A stretch of DNA of 64,000 nucleotides from Pedobacter sp. Leaf170 (lineage in GTDB: Bacteria > Bacteroidota > Bacteroidia > Sphingobacteriales > Sphingobacteriaceae). The position numbers were made by a program, and so were the translations under genes. The first letter of the stretch is position 1; each line of letters begins with the position of its first letter. The notes under the pieces were generated by a model. That model did no database searches. It saw nothing but the letters and a program-made list of their open reading frames with translations, and was not told the origin of the DNA. The DNA lies in NCBI RefSeq assembly GCF_920984665.1, contig NZ_CAKLBP010000008.1, positions 62,001 to 126,000 of the forward strand, read 5' to 3'. Positions 32,443 through 41,281 of this stretch are shown here, piece by piece.

Positions 32443-34869
32443 TTATTTTATTCTGCCTTCTTCATCAGTCACACTTGTTTTTCTTTCTCTTGATGCCTTA
32501 ATAGCATTACTTCCTAAACTATAGTTTAGGCTTATTCTAAAAATTCTGCTCTCTTGTTTCTGGCTTAGATTGTAACTTAAAGTTGATAGTGCACTGCTAA
32601 TTCTTGCTATTCTACTGTTTAAAACATCGTTAATGGCAAATTTTAAATTCAATCTTTTATTGATTAAAGATTTTTTTAAACCAAAGTCGATTCCATAATA
32701 AGGTTTAATTGCGTAGGTTCCATAGATTTGAGCTGAAACAAATTCTCCGGAAAGTTCTGCTGAAGTTGAGGGTGTAATGGTAAAGCTATGGTTTGTATTT
32801 ATTGCTAAATTTATCTTTTTCCTATTATAGTCAATTCCACCTAAATTGGCGGATATAATTTGGTTATACGTAGTTGTAAACGTATTATCCATATTCCAGA
32901 ATTTGGTTATAGGTGTTGGATAGCCAATTGTTAAATCGTAAGATAGTTGTTTATCTAAGTTTAAAACTGTTTGATAAAGCGTTTTTTGATCATCATTAGG
33001 AAGTAAAACATCCAGAATTAAACTATTAGTAACACTATAACCAAAAGAAACATTAAGTTCTTTTTTGTAGTTATACGAGAGCTGAAAAGCATTAGTGTAT
33101 TGTGGGTTTAGAAATGGATTTCCCTGACTAAAGGTGTATAGATCGACAAAATAAATAAACGGATTTAGTGATTTATAATCAGGCCTGTCTATACGTCTGC
33201 TGTAAGAAAAACCTAATTGATTATTTTCTGATAAATCTTGATTGACCGAAAAACTGGGGAAAAAGTCGAAGTAACTTCTCTTTACAATCTTTTGTTCGTT
33301 TATGGAATTACCTTTCGAATTAGTTTGTTCAACTCTTAAGCCAACCTCAATGCTCGTTGTTTTAAATTTTTTCTTAAGATTAGTGTAAGCTGCGTTTATA
33401 TTTTCATCGTAAATAAAATGATTGCTTCTTGCTAAATCATTTTGCCATTTTGCATCAATTAAATTTTCAAATCTAAAATCATTATCTGTACTTACCCAAC
33501 TACTTTTTAACCCCAATTCAAATTTAGTATTGGCATTTATTGGTAGCGAATAATCAATTTTTGCTGCCTTAATTTTTATTAACGATGGTGTTAAATTCCT
33601 AAAAGTTAATGGTGCTTTATATTGGTTACCGTTAATATCTGAAAAATTATTATTATAAACGGTGTTTTCCTCGCTAAGATATTCCGCATAGTCTAAATCT
33701 GCAGAGAACTCTTGTCCAAGTGTATCAATAATAGATTTGTAATTAATATTGTATGCTTGGTTTCGGTATTTGTTAGATGTAGGATTGTTGGCAACGATAG
33801 ATGAATCAATTTTATTGAGACTCGTACCAATATCAATAACACCGTTAGAACTTTCGTGGCCACTATTAAAATAGCCCGAATAAATAAAACCAACTGTGTT
33901 TTTTTTATCGATAAAATAATCTAATCCTAATTTGTAATTGTTATTGTGGGATGAGCGAATCTGAGTATTGTATTGATGGAAATAGGTATTGATAATACCA
34001 TCATTTGTAATTCGGTTAATGCTTAAATCTTCCTGATATTTATTGTTATTGTTTGCGAAATTACCAAATACATTAAAGTTTCTATTTCTGTGATTGATTG
34101 AAATACCTGAGTTGCTTTTAGGATTTTTTCCATAACCAAAACCGAGTTCTATATTGCCATTTGTGCCAAATTCTGCATTCTTTTTAAGCTTGATATTAAT
34201 TATTCCGGCATTTCCTTCTGCATCATATTTTGATGATGGATTTGTAATTAACTCAATAGATTTAAGTTCACTACTGCTTAATGATTTCAGTCGTGTTGCC
34301 AACTGTTCGTTTGAAAGAAATGTGGATTTTCCATCAATTAAAATATTAACACCAGATTTTCCTCTTACACTGATGGCACCATCCTGATTAACCAAAACTC
34401 CTGGCATTTTCGACAAAACTTCGAGTGCAGTGTTACCAGTTGCAACAATACTATTTTCAACATTCATTATAATTTTATCTGCGAATCTTTCAATGAAGGG
34501 TTTTTTGCCCAAAATAGTAATGCTACCCAAATCATTTGTTACTTCTTCTATTTTGAAATTTTTTTCAATATATGGCTCATTGGCGGATATGTTTACTTTT
34601 TCAGAAATTGGTTTGAAGCCAGCTGCATTTACAGAAATAAAATAACTTCCATAAGGTAAATTTTCAAAACTAAATTTTCTTTGATTATCTAAGGAAATAC
34701 TTTTAGTAAACATTGCGTCTGCTAAATTCTTAAGATCAATATTTGCTGTAATAGGTTTTGTTTTTTCAGATATTAAAATACCTGAAATTTTACCGTTTTT
34801 ATCTTGAGCTATAATTTCAGGCATGTAAGAAATAAATAGAAGTATGAACAATGGAGCGATTTGTTTCAT
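32443..34869 (-). CDS. Outer-membrane beta-barrel family protein (TonB-receptor-like)
   Basis: The 808-residue protein has a signal peptide ending IIAQ, a carboxypeptidase-regulatory-like domain (KISGILISEKTKPITANIDL to about 105) and a plug domain (TALEVLSKMPGVLVNQDGA, GVNILIDGKST, SIELITNPSSKYDAEGNAGI). A 22-strand-type barrel rich in Asn and Tyr follows. The architecture fits the OMP_b-brl_3 group of Bacteroidota. It is monocistronic, about 140 bp upstream of the APC permease promoter region. The ligand is unknown. Confidence 0.86.
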   Translation of the reverse strand: MKQIAPLFILLFISYMPEIIAQDKNGKISGILISEKTKPITANIDLKNLADAMFTKSISLDNQRKFSFENLPYGSYFISVNAAGFKPISEKVNISANEPYIEKNFKIEEVTNDLGSITILGKKPFIERFADKIIMNVENSIVATGNTALEVLSKMPGVLVNQDGAISVRGKSGVNILIDGKSTFLSNEQLATRLKSLSSSELKSIELITNPSSKYDAEGNAGIINIKLKKNAEFGTNGNIELGFGYGKNPKSNSGISINHRNRNFNVFGNFANNNNKYQEDLSINRITNDGIINTYFHQYNTQIRSSHNNNYKLGLDYFIDKKNTVGFIYSGYFNSGHESSNGVIDIGTSLNKIDSSIVANNPTSNKYRNQAYNINYKSIIDTLGQEFSADLDYAEYLSEENTVYNNNFSDINGNQYKAPLTFRNLTPSLIKIKAAKIDYSLPINANTKFELGLKSSWVSTDNDFRFENLIDAKWQNDLARSNHFIYDENINAAYTNLKKKFKTTSIEVGLRVEQTNSKGNSINEQKIVKRSYFDFFPSFSVNQDLSENNQLGFSYSRRIDRPDYKSLNPFIYFVDLYTFSQGNPFLNPQYTNAFQLSYNYKKELNVSFGYSVTNSLILDVLLPNDDQKTLYQTVLNLDKQLSYDLTIGYPTPITKFWNMDNTFTTTYNQIISANLGGIDYNRKKINLAINTNHSFTITPSTSAELSGEFVSAQIYGTYAIKPYYGIDFGLKKSLINKRLNLKFAINDVLNSRIARISSALSTLSYNLSQKQESRIFRISLNYSLGSNAIKASRERKTSVTDEEGRIK

Positions 34870-35062
34870 CTTAATTTGATAACCTTATAATTTGTATTTT
34901 CCTTATCTAAAGAAGAATATTACTAAACTAAGGCATTAGGATAATTATAAAGCGTATTTTAACAATGTTTAACCTAATTCACTAATTGCTGCTGTATGAA
35001 TTTTCTCCCGCAGATTATAAGAATACTCGCAGATTTTAGATTAAATTTAAACGGGTAAAACC

Positions 35063-35093
35063 AAAAAGTCGCAACGTTTTGTTGCGACTTTTT
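35063..35093 (-). terminator. Strong stem-loop terminator downstream of the M3 peptidase gene
   Basis: A perfect 13-bp stem (AAAAAGTCGCAAC / GTTGCGACTTTTT) with a GTTTT loop has T-runs on both sides. It lies 120 bp after the peptidase stop, beyond the heptamer array, so the array is transcribed as 3' UTR. Confidence 0.8.
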
Positions 35094-35128
35094 TTTATTT
35101 AAAACAAGTTTGTGTTTATTAGAATTTT

Positions 35129-35212
35129 CCCTAAACCCTAAACCCTAAACCCTAAACCCTAAACCCTAAACCCTAAACCCTAAACCCTAAACCCTAAACC
35201 CTAAACCCTAAA
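35129..35212. repeat. Twelve perfect CCCTAAA heptamers (telomere-type repeat)
   Basis: Twelve uninterrupted copies of CCCTAAA cover 84 bp and stop one base before the M3 peptidase stop codon (35214-35216). The complementary unit TTTAGGG equals the Arabidopsis-type telomere repeat. No unit differs from the consensus, unlike the other heptamer arrays in this window, so it is probably young or actively homogenised. Confidence 0.97.
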
Positions 35213-35213
35213 A

Positions 35214-36920
35214 CTATCCTAATTTCTCTAGCTCTTCTTTTACAAAAGCTGCAAGCTCTTTTACATAATCTTCACTAAAATCGAACTTAATGCCTGCCGT
35301 TTCGTAAATTTCATTCATTGGTTTGGTATAACCCAACGAAAGCGCCGCAAGGTATTGTTCTAAAGCTTTCTGTGGATTTTCTTTATAGTTTTTCCAAACT
35401 GCTATGGCGCCTAATTGTGCAATCGCGTATTCGATATAATAGAATGGAACTTCGAATAAATGCAGTTGTTTTTGCCAAACATTACCAAATTCTTTTTCTA
35501 AATCTGTCCAATCTGCAAAACCTGCCCCAAAGCGGTTATAGATTTGCTTAAAAGTTTCTTCTCTATCAGCAGCAATATGATCTGGATTTGTGTAAACCCA
35601 GTGCTGAAACTGATCGATAACGGCAACCCATGGTAATGTTTTTAAAACATCGGCTAGCTGTTCTTTTTTAGCACGATTTAAATCTTCAGCATTATCAAAA
35701 TAAACATCCCAATTATCCATAGAAATTAATTCCATGCTCATAGAAGCTAGCTCTGCAACCTCCGAAGGGCAATGCTTGAAATCATTTAGTTCTAAATCAG
35801 CCGTTAAGAAAGTATGAATTGCGTGCCCACCTTCATGAACCATTGTGGTTAAATCGCGAAGCGAATTAGCAGAATTCATAAAAATAAATGGAGCACCAGT
35901 TTCTGCCAAAGGATAATTGTAGCCGCCCGGAGCTTTACCTTTTCTGCTTTCTACATCAAAAAGGTTGTTTGCTTTCATGGTTGCAAGCTTATTGCCTAAT
36001 TTTTCATCAATAGCATTAAAACAAGCTATACTTTTATCAATCAGCTCATTTCCATTATTGAAAGGTTTTAAGGCCGGTTTGCCACTAATGCTTACTTCTA
36101 AATCCCACGGTTTTAAAGTTTCTAAAGCCAAAGCTTCGCGTCTTTTTTCCGCTTGTTCTTTTAAAATCGGAACAATTTCTTTTTCAATTGCATTGGCGAA
36201 ATCATAACAATCCTGCGGGGTATAATCAAAACGACCTAATGCCTGGAACATGTAATCGCGATAGTTTTCAAAACCTGCATTAAGCGCAACCTGATTACGA
36301 AGTTTTATCAGCTCATCAAATAAAATATTTAAATCGTCTTTATCTACAAGTCTTCTTTGCTGAATGGTTTTCCATGCATTTTCACGTACTTCACGGTTTA
36401 AATCTTTAACAAAAATAGATGCCTGTTCGAGCGTGTATTCCTGCCCGTTAATTTCAACACTCATGGCACCGGTAATACCCTGATATTTTTGTTGCTTAAC
36501 CTGTAATTCGGTAAAAAGTTCAATATTTTCATCACGATATAATTCTAAAGCCTTTTTTATCGCTCTGCTATATACGTAGTATTTCTCTTTATCCAGCTCA
36601 TCCATATAAGGGCTATCGCTGAATTTTTTATTCAATTCGTTAGATAATGGAGAAATTTTAGGTTCAATCTCTGTTGCGAAATATTGAAAATTCTTAACCA
36701 GTTCTTCGTTGGCGGTGTCGCAACTCATTTTTATATATCGCCATGCGAAATCTTCTTCTAAAGCTGCTTCAATTTCAGATCTGTCTTTAAGCCACTGTTC
36801 TAATTCTGAAGCACTATTTAGCTCACGATTTTGTAATTCGGTGAAAATTGGTTCTAAACTTTCCCAAGTGATGTTTAGTTCCTGTGGTATATATTTTCGA
36901 GGTTTTTTATTTATAATCAT
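35214..36920 (-). CDS. M3-family oligoendopeptidase (PepF-like)
   Basis: The 568-residue cytoplasmic metallopeptidase contains HEGGHAIHTF with zinc ligands His362 and His366 and catalytic Glu363; the third ligand is in the following PSEVAELASMSMEL segment (about 386-396). Length and layout match M3 oligoendopeptidase F relatives, which degrade short peptides. It is a single-gene transcript followed by the telomere-type array and a terminator. Confidence 0.92.
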   Translation of the reverse strand: MIINKKPRKYIPQELNITWESLEPIFTELQNRELNSASELEQWLKDRSEIEAALEEDFAWRYIKMSCDTANEELVKNFQYFATEIEPKISPLSNELNKKFSDSPYMDELDKEKYYVYSRAIKKALELYRDENIELFTELQVKQQKYQGITGAMSVEINGQEYTLEQASIFVKDLNREVRENAWKTIQQRRLVDKDDLNILFDELIKLRNQVALNAGFENYRDYMFQALGRFDYTPQDCYDFANAIEKEIVPILKEQAEKRREALALETLKPWDLEVSISGKPALKPFNNGNELIDKSIACFNAIDEKLGNKLATMKANNLFDVESRKGKAPGGYNYPLAETGAPFIFMNSANSLRDLTTMVHEGGHAIHTFLTADLELNDFKHCPSEVAELASMSMELISMDNWDVYFDNAEDLNRAKKEQLADVLKTLPWVAVIDQFQHWVYTNPDHIAADREETFKQIYNRFGAGFADWTDLEKEFGNVWQKQLHLFEVPFYYIEYAIAQLGAIAVWKNYKENPQKALEQYLAALSLGYTKPMNEIYETAGIKFDFSEDYVKELAAFVKEELEKLG

Positions 36921-36929
36921 CGGTATTAA

Positions 36930-37079
36930 TTATTGAATTGAGAATTATTAAATTTTGAATGAATGATTGAATGAATTTGTCTATCGCTTTAAGATTGCTT
37001 CGTGCCTCGCAATGACGATGCCGTAAATTTATTAATTCATTCAAAATTCACTCATTCTTTCATTACTTATTACTTCGTT
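36930..37079. repeat. Repeat-filled gap: heptamer-like arms around a REP-type element
   Basis: The gap between the peptidase start and the prenyltransferase stop has two GAATGA/TCATTC-type degenerate arrays in opposite orientation (about 36930-36976 and 37031-37079) flanking a REP-type element at 36985-37017. The right-hand array shows rough 7-bp phase (CATTCAA, AATTCAC, TCATTCT, TTCATTA, CTTATTA) and runs into the stop codon at 37070. Confidence 0.6.
36985..37017 (-). repeat. REP-type intergenic element, copy A
   Basis: In minus orientation this carries CGTCATTGCGAGGCACGAAG followed by CAATCTTAAAGCG. The 33 bases are identical to 53065-53097, and 26 bases match 49912-49937 with one change. 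ATTGC/GCAAT arms allow a hairpin. Confidence 0.85.
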
Positions 37080-37927
37080 CTTATGTAGGCATCAATTAAA
37101 AAGCATATTGCAAATACAACCGAGGCATAACCATTTAATGTTTGAAAAGCACGATTTACCTTACTAATGTCGTTAGGTTTTACCAATAGATGCTGGTAAA
37201 TAAGCATCGAACAGAAAAATGCGATTCCTACATAATAAACCCAACTAAATGAAGTAAAAAACACCGGCAAAATTACACAAACAGCAGAAAGTACATGCAG
37301 TAGAACTGATACATTAAGCGCATTTTTTATGCCAAGAGCAGACGGAATTGAATGTAACTTTTCAGCTCTGTCGAAATCTTCATCCTGTAAAGCATAAATA
37401 ATATCAAAACCACTAACCCAAAAAAGAACGGTAAAAGAATACAAAACGGGTACAATTGCAAACTCACCTGTAACAGCAATGTAAGCGCCAATTGGTGCGA
37501 GTGCTAAACCTAAGCCTAATACCAAATGGCAAAGTGCCGTAAATCTTTTGGTATAACTGTAAAACAATACCACAAACAGTGCTACCGGCGACAAATAAAG
37601 GCAAAGGGGATTAATGAAATAAGTTGTTACTGCAAATAACACACAGTTGGCGATTACAAAAATCAAAGCCTCTCTGGCAGATACCTTTCCTGCCGGAATA
37701 TCACGCATTTTGGTACGTGGGTTTTTAGCATCGATGTTTCTATCCAGATATCGGTTAAATGCCATTGCCGAATTACGGGCAAAAACCATACATAGTAAAA
37801 CTAAGATAAGTTTGTACCACGAAAATGGATTATCAGTTGTGGTTACGCCTAAAAAAAAACCAATCATTGCGAAAGGCAAAGCAAAAACTGAGTGTGCAAA
37901 TAATACGAGTGAAAAGTATTTTTTCAT
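37070..37927 (-). CDS. UbiA-family polyprenyltransferase (menaquinone route, MqnP-like)
   Basis: The 285-residue membrane protein has the first aspartate-rich motif NRYLDRNIDAKNPRTKMRD (about 58-76) and the second, DIIYALQDEDFDRAEKLHSIP. The second motif is the form seen in the UbiA-like subgroup linked to the futalosine pathway (MqnP) rather than in MenA. It attaches the isoprenoid chain to the quinone precursor in the inner membrane. The nearby UbiE/MenG methyltransferase at 38.8 kb supports a menaquinone role. MenA remains possible because no other pathway gene is visible. Confidence 0.85.
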   Translation of the reverse strand: MKKYFSLVLFAHSVFALPFAMIGFFLGVTTTDNPFSWYKLILVLLCMVFARNSAMAFNRYLDRNIDAKNPRTKMRDIPAGKVSAREALIFVIANCVLFAVTTYFINPLCLYLSPVALFVVLFYSYTKRFTALCHLVLGLGLALAPIGAYIAVTGEFAIVPVLYSFTVLFWVSGFDIIYALQDEDFDRAEKLHSIPSALGIKNALNVSVLLHVLSAVCVILPVFFTSFSWVYYVGIAFFCSMLIYQHLLVKPNDISKVNRAFQTLNGYASVVFAICFLIDAYIRTK

Positions 37928-37970
37928 TAAGAACAGGGTTAACTGTTTAGATTATTAAGTTGTTAAAATG

Positions 37971-38067
37971 GTTAATTGCTCAATTGATAATTGCTAAATT
38001 GGTTATTGTTTAATTACACAATCGCTAACCAATGAACCAATGCCTAATGAACCATTGAATTAATTAA
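37971..38067. repeat. Degenerate AATTG / AACCAATG repeat abutting the engB stop
   Basis: On the left, AATTG recurs every 7-8 bp (37974, 37982, 37989, 37997). On the right, AACCAAT, GAACCAA, TGCCTAA, TGAACCA run up to the engB stop codon. Left and right halves are roughly complementary (GGTTA versus TAACC). The period is less strict than in other arrays. Confidence 0.5.
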
Positions 38068-38691
38068 TTAAAACCGCTTATAATCAGTTGGTACAACAAA
38101 ATCTTTATTTACTTCCGTGATGAAATTTAATACATCATCTTTTCCATTTCCTTTTTCGGCTGATGTAATAAATGTTGCAGGAATTTCCTCAAAAAAATCA
38201 CCAAGCTTTTTCTTAAAGGCGGCAACATTTTTTTGAGTGATGGTCATGCCTTGTTTATCAGCCTTTGTAAAAATTAGGGAGAATGGAATTTGTTTTTCGC
38301 CCAACCAATAACAAAATTCAATATCAATTTGTTGCGGTTCCAATCTGCTGTCAATTAATACAAAAACACATTGTAAGCTTTCTCTTTTGGTAATGTAAGC
38401 ACGGATAAATTTTTCCCATTTCTCTCGGCTTGTTTTAGAAACTTTAGCATAACCATAGCCAGGTAAATCTACAATATACCAGTTTTCATTTATTAAGAAA
38501 TGGTTTATCAGCTGTGTTTTACCTGGGCGTTGTGATGTTTTTGCCAATCCATGATGGTTAACCAACATATTAATTAATGAAGATTTACCCACATTCGAAC
38601 GCCCTATAAAAGCATATTCGGGCATTAGCGGAGCCGGCAAGGCCGAAATTTGGGTATTGCTGCAAACAAAAGTTGCGGTTTTAATAATCAT
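38068..38691 (-). CDS. engB: Ribosome biogenesis GTPase (EngB/YihA/YsxC)
   Basis: From the ATG at 38691 the GTPase has 207 residues; the longer frame to 38733 begins with TTG and crosses the promoter. G1 is GRSNVGKSS (30-38), G3 is DLPGYG (75-80), and G4 is FTKADK. This small TRAFAC GTPase assists large ribosomal subunit assembly and is usually essential. It is divergent from ubiE, and the region between them holds two -7 boxes and a heptamer array. Confidence 0.95.
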   Translation of the reverse strand: MIIKTATFVCSNTQISALPAPLMPEYAFIGRSNVGKSSLINMLVNHHGLAKTSQRPGKTQLINHFLINENWYIVDLPGYGYAKVSKTSREKWEKFIRAYITKRESLQCVFVLIDSRLEPQQIDIEFCYWLGEKQIPFSLIFTKADKQGMTITQKNVAAFKKKLGDFFEEIPATFITSAEKGNGKDDVLNFITEVNKDFVVPTDYKRF

Positions 38692-38695
38692 ATAG

Positions 38696-38703
38696 CAAAG
38701 GTA
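38696..38703 (-). promoter_or_regulatory. Candidate -7 element for engB (TACCTTTG)
   Basis: An exact TAnnTTTG match on the minus strand ends 4 bp before the engB ATG at 38691, implying a near-leaderless mRNA and supporting that start. Confidence 0.5.
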
Positions 38704-38710
38704 GGCTTTT

Positions 38711-38815
38711 GAGTCGTAAGTCGGAAGACCCAAGTCGGTAGTTCAAACTTATTAATGCTTTAAGAATGTAAATTTTGAGATTAGACTTCCAACTCCTGAC
38801 TTCTGACTCCAGACT
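38711..38815. repeat. Two-sided heptamer array in the engB/ubiE divergent promoter region
   Basis: The left arm has GAGTCGT, AAGTCGG, AAGACCC, AAGTCGG; the right arm, in the same 7-bp phase, has TTAGACT, TCCAACT, CCTGACT, TCTGACT, CCAGACT. The cores AGTC and GACT are complementary, so the arms can pair imperfectly across a 40-bp AT-rich middle. The array occupies the expected -33 positions of both promoters. Confidence 0.75.
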
Positions 38816-38822
38816 TTTTCCC

Positions 38823-38830
38823 TATCTTTG
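38823..38830 (+). promoter_or_regulatory. Candidate -7 element for ubiE (TATCTTTG)
   Basis: An exact TAnnTTTG match lies 9 bp before the ATG at 38840. Confidence 0.5.
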
Positions 38831-38839
38831 CTACATATC

Positions 38840-39571
38840 ATGAATCAGAATATAACTCCATATCAGGCAGCAGATGCAACTAAAAAAGAACAGGTTGCAA
38901 CCATGTTTAATAATATTTCAGGTACTTACGATTTTTTAAATCATTTCCTATCCTTAGGTATTGATGTTTTATGGCGAAAAAAGGCAATTAAAGAACTCGT
39001 GTCTTTGCATCCAAGAATTATGCTTGATGTTGCAACCGGAACCGGCGACTTTGCTTTTGAAGCAATTAAAAAACTTCAGCCAGAAAAGGTTATTGGTGTA
39101 GATATATCTGAAGGTATGTTAAGTGTTGCCAAAAAGAAAATTAATGAGCGTAGTTTAACTGAGGTGTTTTCTGTTCAGGTTGGCGATTCGGAAGGTTTGC
39201 ATTTTAATGATGATACTTTTGATGCCATTACCTGTGCCTATGGTGTACGTAACTTTGAAAACCTGGAGCAAGGATTATCTGATATGTTTAGGGTTTTAAA
39301 ACCTGGCGGCAAAATGGTGGTCTTAGAGTTTTCAAAGCCACGCGTTTTCCCTGTAAAGCAATTGTACAATTTTTATTTTAAACACATCACACCTTTCTTC
39401 GGAAAACTGTTTTCAAAAGATCATCGTGCTTATAGCTATTTGCCAGAATCTGTATCGGCATTTCCAGATGGTAATGATTTTACCGGTTTAATGGAAAAAG
39501 TAGGTTTCAAAAGTACCAAACAATCAATTTTAACGTTTGGAATAAGTTCTATTTACACCGGTACTAAATGA
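38840..39571 (+). CDS. ubiE: Demethylmenaquinone methyltransferase (UbiE/MenG)
   Basis: From the ATG at 38840 the enzyme has 243 residues; the frame to 38828 uses TTG inside the -7 box. It has the UbiE signature FLNHFLSLGIDVLWRKKAI, the SAM-binding loop LDVATGTGDFAFEA and the second UbiE motif with TCAYGVRNFENLEQGLSDMF. It methylates demethylmenaquinone, the last step of menaquinone synthesis. It overlaps the PorT-like gene by four bases (ATGA). Confidence 0.95.
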   Translation: MNQNITPYQAADATKKEQVATMFNNISGTYDFLNHFLSLGIDVLWRKKAIKELVSLHPRIMLDVATGTGDFAFEAIKKLQPEKVIGVDISEGMLSVAKKKINERSLTEVFSVQVGDSEGLHFNDDTFDAITCAYGVRNFENLEQGLSDMFRVLKPGGKMVVLEFSKPRVFPVKQLYNFYFKHITPFFGKLFSKDHRAYSYLPESVSAFPDGNDFTGLMEKVGFKSTKQSILTFGISSIYTGTK

Positions 39572-40347
39572 TAAAAAAAGTAAGTTTAATCATCTCCTTC
39601 TTTTTGATAACCTTTACTGCCTTTGCCCAAAATTGGGGTGGAGGTGTGGATGATGAAGATTTACATTTTGGCTTTAGCTTTCAATATATCTCTGCAGAAT
39701 ATAAAATTTTAAAAAAGGCAAACTGGCGTGATATTTATTATGATCCTGCAGATAATACTAAACAGCTAACCACACCAATGACAGCTATTTCCAGTCCACC
39801 TCAGGTAGGATTTGGTTTGGGCTTTGTGGTAAATAAAAGAATCTCCGAAAACTTTGATTTGCGTTCTACACCTTCATTAATTTTTAGCGATAGAATTATA
39901 AAATATGAATACGAACCTGGGCCAGCCGTTGCTGAGGATGTAAACTCATCGATTACACCGCCGGCATTTCAAACGGTTATCGAAAAAAAGGTTCAGGCTA
40001 CAATGTTCGAAATTCCTTTAACGTTAAAAATTAAATCAAACCGTTTAAATAATTTTAGAGCATATTGGATAGGCGGTGCAAAATATTCAATGGATATCGC
40101 CTCGAAAAAGAAAACTTTTGACGAAGGTGAAATTCCTTTAAATAAGCTGTTGAAAAATAAAAGGAACTATTTATCTTATGAAACTGGCATCGGCTTCGAC
40201 TTATATTTCGAATATTTCAAAATGTCGCCCGAGATAAAAGTTTCATATTCTATAAACGATTTGCTACAACATGATAACACTGCTTTTGCAAATCCATTAG
40301 ATAAAACCAAGTTACGCCATTTTACATTCAGCTTGTTTTTTGAATAG
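39568..40347 (+). CDS. PorT/SprT-like outer-membrane protein, T9SS candidate
   Basis: The 259-residue protein has a signal peptide ending AFAQ and an eight-strand-type beta-barrel pattern ending in an aromatic C-terminus (FTFSLFFE). Length, an acidic start (WGGGVDDEDLHFGFSFQY) and position directly after ubiE fit PorT, a type IX secretion component, which I recall following ubiE in other Bacteroidota. The T9SS cargo at 25.1 kb shows that the organism should need this system. A generic porin-family protein is the alternative. Confidence 0.65.
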   Translation: MIKKVSLIISFFLITFTAFAQNWGGGVDDEDLHFGFSFQYISAEYKILKKANWRDIYYDPADNTKQLTTPMTAISSPPQVGFGLGFVVNKRISENFDLRSTPSLIFSDRIIKYEYEPGPAVAEDVNSSITPPAFQTVIEKKVQATMFEIPLTLKIKSNRLNNFRAYWIGGAKYSMDIASKKKTFDEGEIPLNKLLKNKRNYLSYETGIGFDLYFEYFKMSPEIKVSYSINDLLQHDNTAFANPLDKTKLRHFTFSLFFE

Positions 40348-40367
40348 TTAGGCAAACCAAAAAAACT

Positions 40368-40375
40368 TACCTTTG
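40368..40375 (+). promoter_or_regulatory. Candidate -7 element for the SDR gene (TACCTTTG)
   Basis: An exact TAnnTTTG match lies 54 bp upstream of the ATG at 40430. Confidence 0.45.
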
Positions 40376-40429
40376 TTGCCATAGTTTAAGTAACACTAAG
40401 TACGTTGCTTTTTCAAAATTCATTAAAAA

Positions 40430-41188
40430 ATGTCTAAAATAGCTTTAATTACGGGCGCAACTTCTGGCATTGGCGAAGCTTCTGCACATATTTTTGCGCA
40501 AAATGGTTACAACCTAATTTTGGTGGCTCGTCGTGAAGAGCGTTTGAAGAAAATTGCACATCATCTTGAAGATAAATATGCAATTACCGTTCAGCAAATT
40601 GTTGCCGATGTTCGCGATAAAAACAACATAACAACTTTGTTTGAAGCATTACCTGCAGACTGGAAAAATGTTGATGTTTTAATAAATAACGCAGGCTTAA
40701 GTCAGGGGTTAGAACCCATTGATAAAGGTAATACTGACGATTGGGATACCATGATGGATACCAATGTTAAAGGTTTATTATATGTTACCAGAGTTGTTTC
40801 TAACTGGATGATACCAAATCAATCGGGTCATATCGTTAATATAGGCTCCATCGCCGGACTTGAAGTTTATCCAAATGGAAACGTTTATTGTGCCAGTAAG
40901 CATGCTGTAGATGCCTTAACAAAGGCAATGCGTATCGATTTATTGCCTCATAAAATTAAAGTAACATCAATAAATCCGGGTGCAGTTGAAACAGAATTTT
41001 CTGTAGTTAGGTTTAAGGGAGATGCAGACAGAGCTAAAAAGGTTTACGAAAACTTTGAGCCTTTAATTGCTGATGACATTGCCGATGCCATTTGGTATGC
41101 AGTAAGCCGACCAAAGCATGTAAACATTAACGATATGCTGGTAATGCCAACCGCACAAGCTACCGGAACGATAATAAACAGACAATAA
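40430..41188 (+). CDS. SDR-family NAD(P)-dependent oxidoreductase (YdfG-like)
   Basis: The 252-residue classical short-chain dehydrogenase has the nucleotide motif TGATSGIGEAS (8-18), NNAGLSQG, the catalytic Ser in IVNIGSIAG and the YCASK catalytic Tyr/Lys pair. The INPGAVETEFSVVRFKGD stretch resembles YdfG, an NADP-dependent 3-hydroxy acid dehydrogenase. Substrate assignment is only by this resemblance. Confidence 0.88.
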   Translation: MSKIALITGATSGIGEASAHIFAQNGYNLILVARREERLKKIAHHLEDKYAITVQQIVADVRDKNNITTLFEALPADWKNVDVLINNAGLSQGLEPIDKGNTDDWDTMMDTNVKGLLYVTRVVSNWMIPNQSGHIVNIGSIAGLEVYPNGNVYCASKHAVDALTKAMRIDLLPHKIKVTSINPGAVETEFSVVRFKGDADRAKKVYENFEPLIADDIADAIWYAVSRPKHVNINDMLVMPTAQATGTIINRQ

Positions 41189-41202
41189 ATTTGCAGCTTC
41201 GG

Positions 41203-41237
41203 GTTGCCGGTTAATGGTTATGTGATTGGGCATTAAA
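41203..41237. repeat. Short degenerate heptamer run after the SDR gene
   Basis: Five units in 7-bp phase (GTTGCCG, GTTAATG, GTTATGT, GATTGGG, CATTAAA) begin 14 bp after the stop codon. Confidence 0.5.
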
Positions 41238-41281
41238 TTTTTAATCCCGACAACATGTAAATTATAACAGATAACAATAAT

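Noticed and set aside
35129..35212. CRISPR array or eukaryotic contamination
   Set aside because: Units are 7 bp with no spacers, and the flanks are contiguous bacterial genes (M3 peptidase and an OM barrel), so neither explanation fits.
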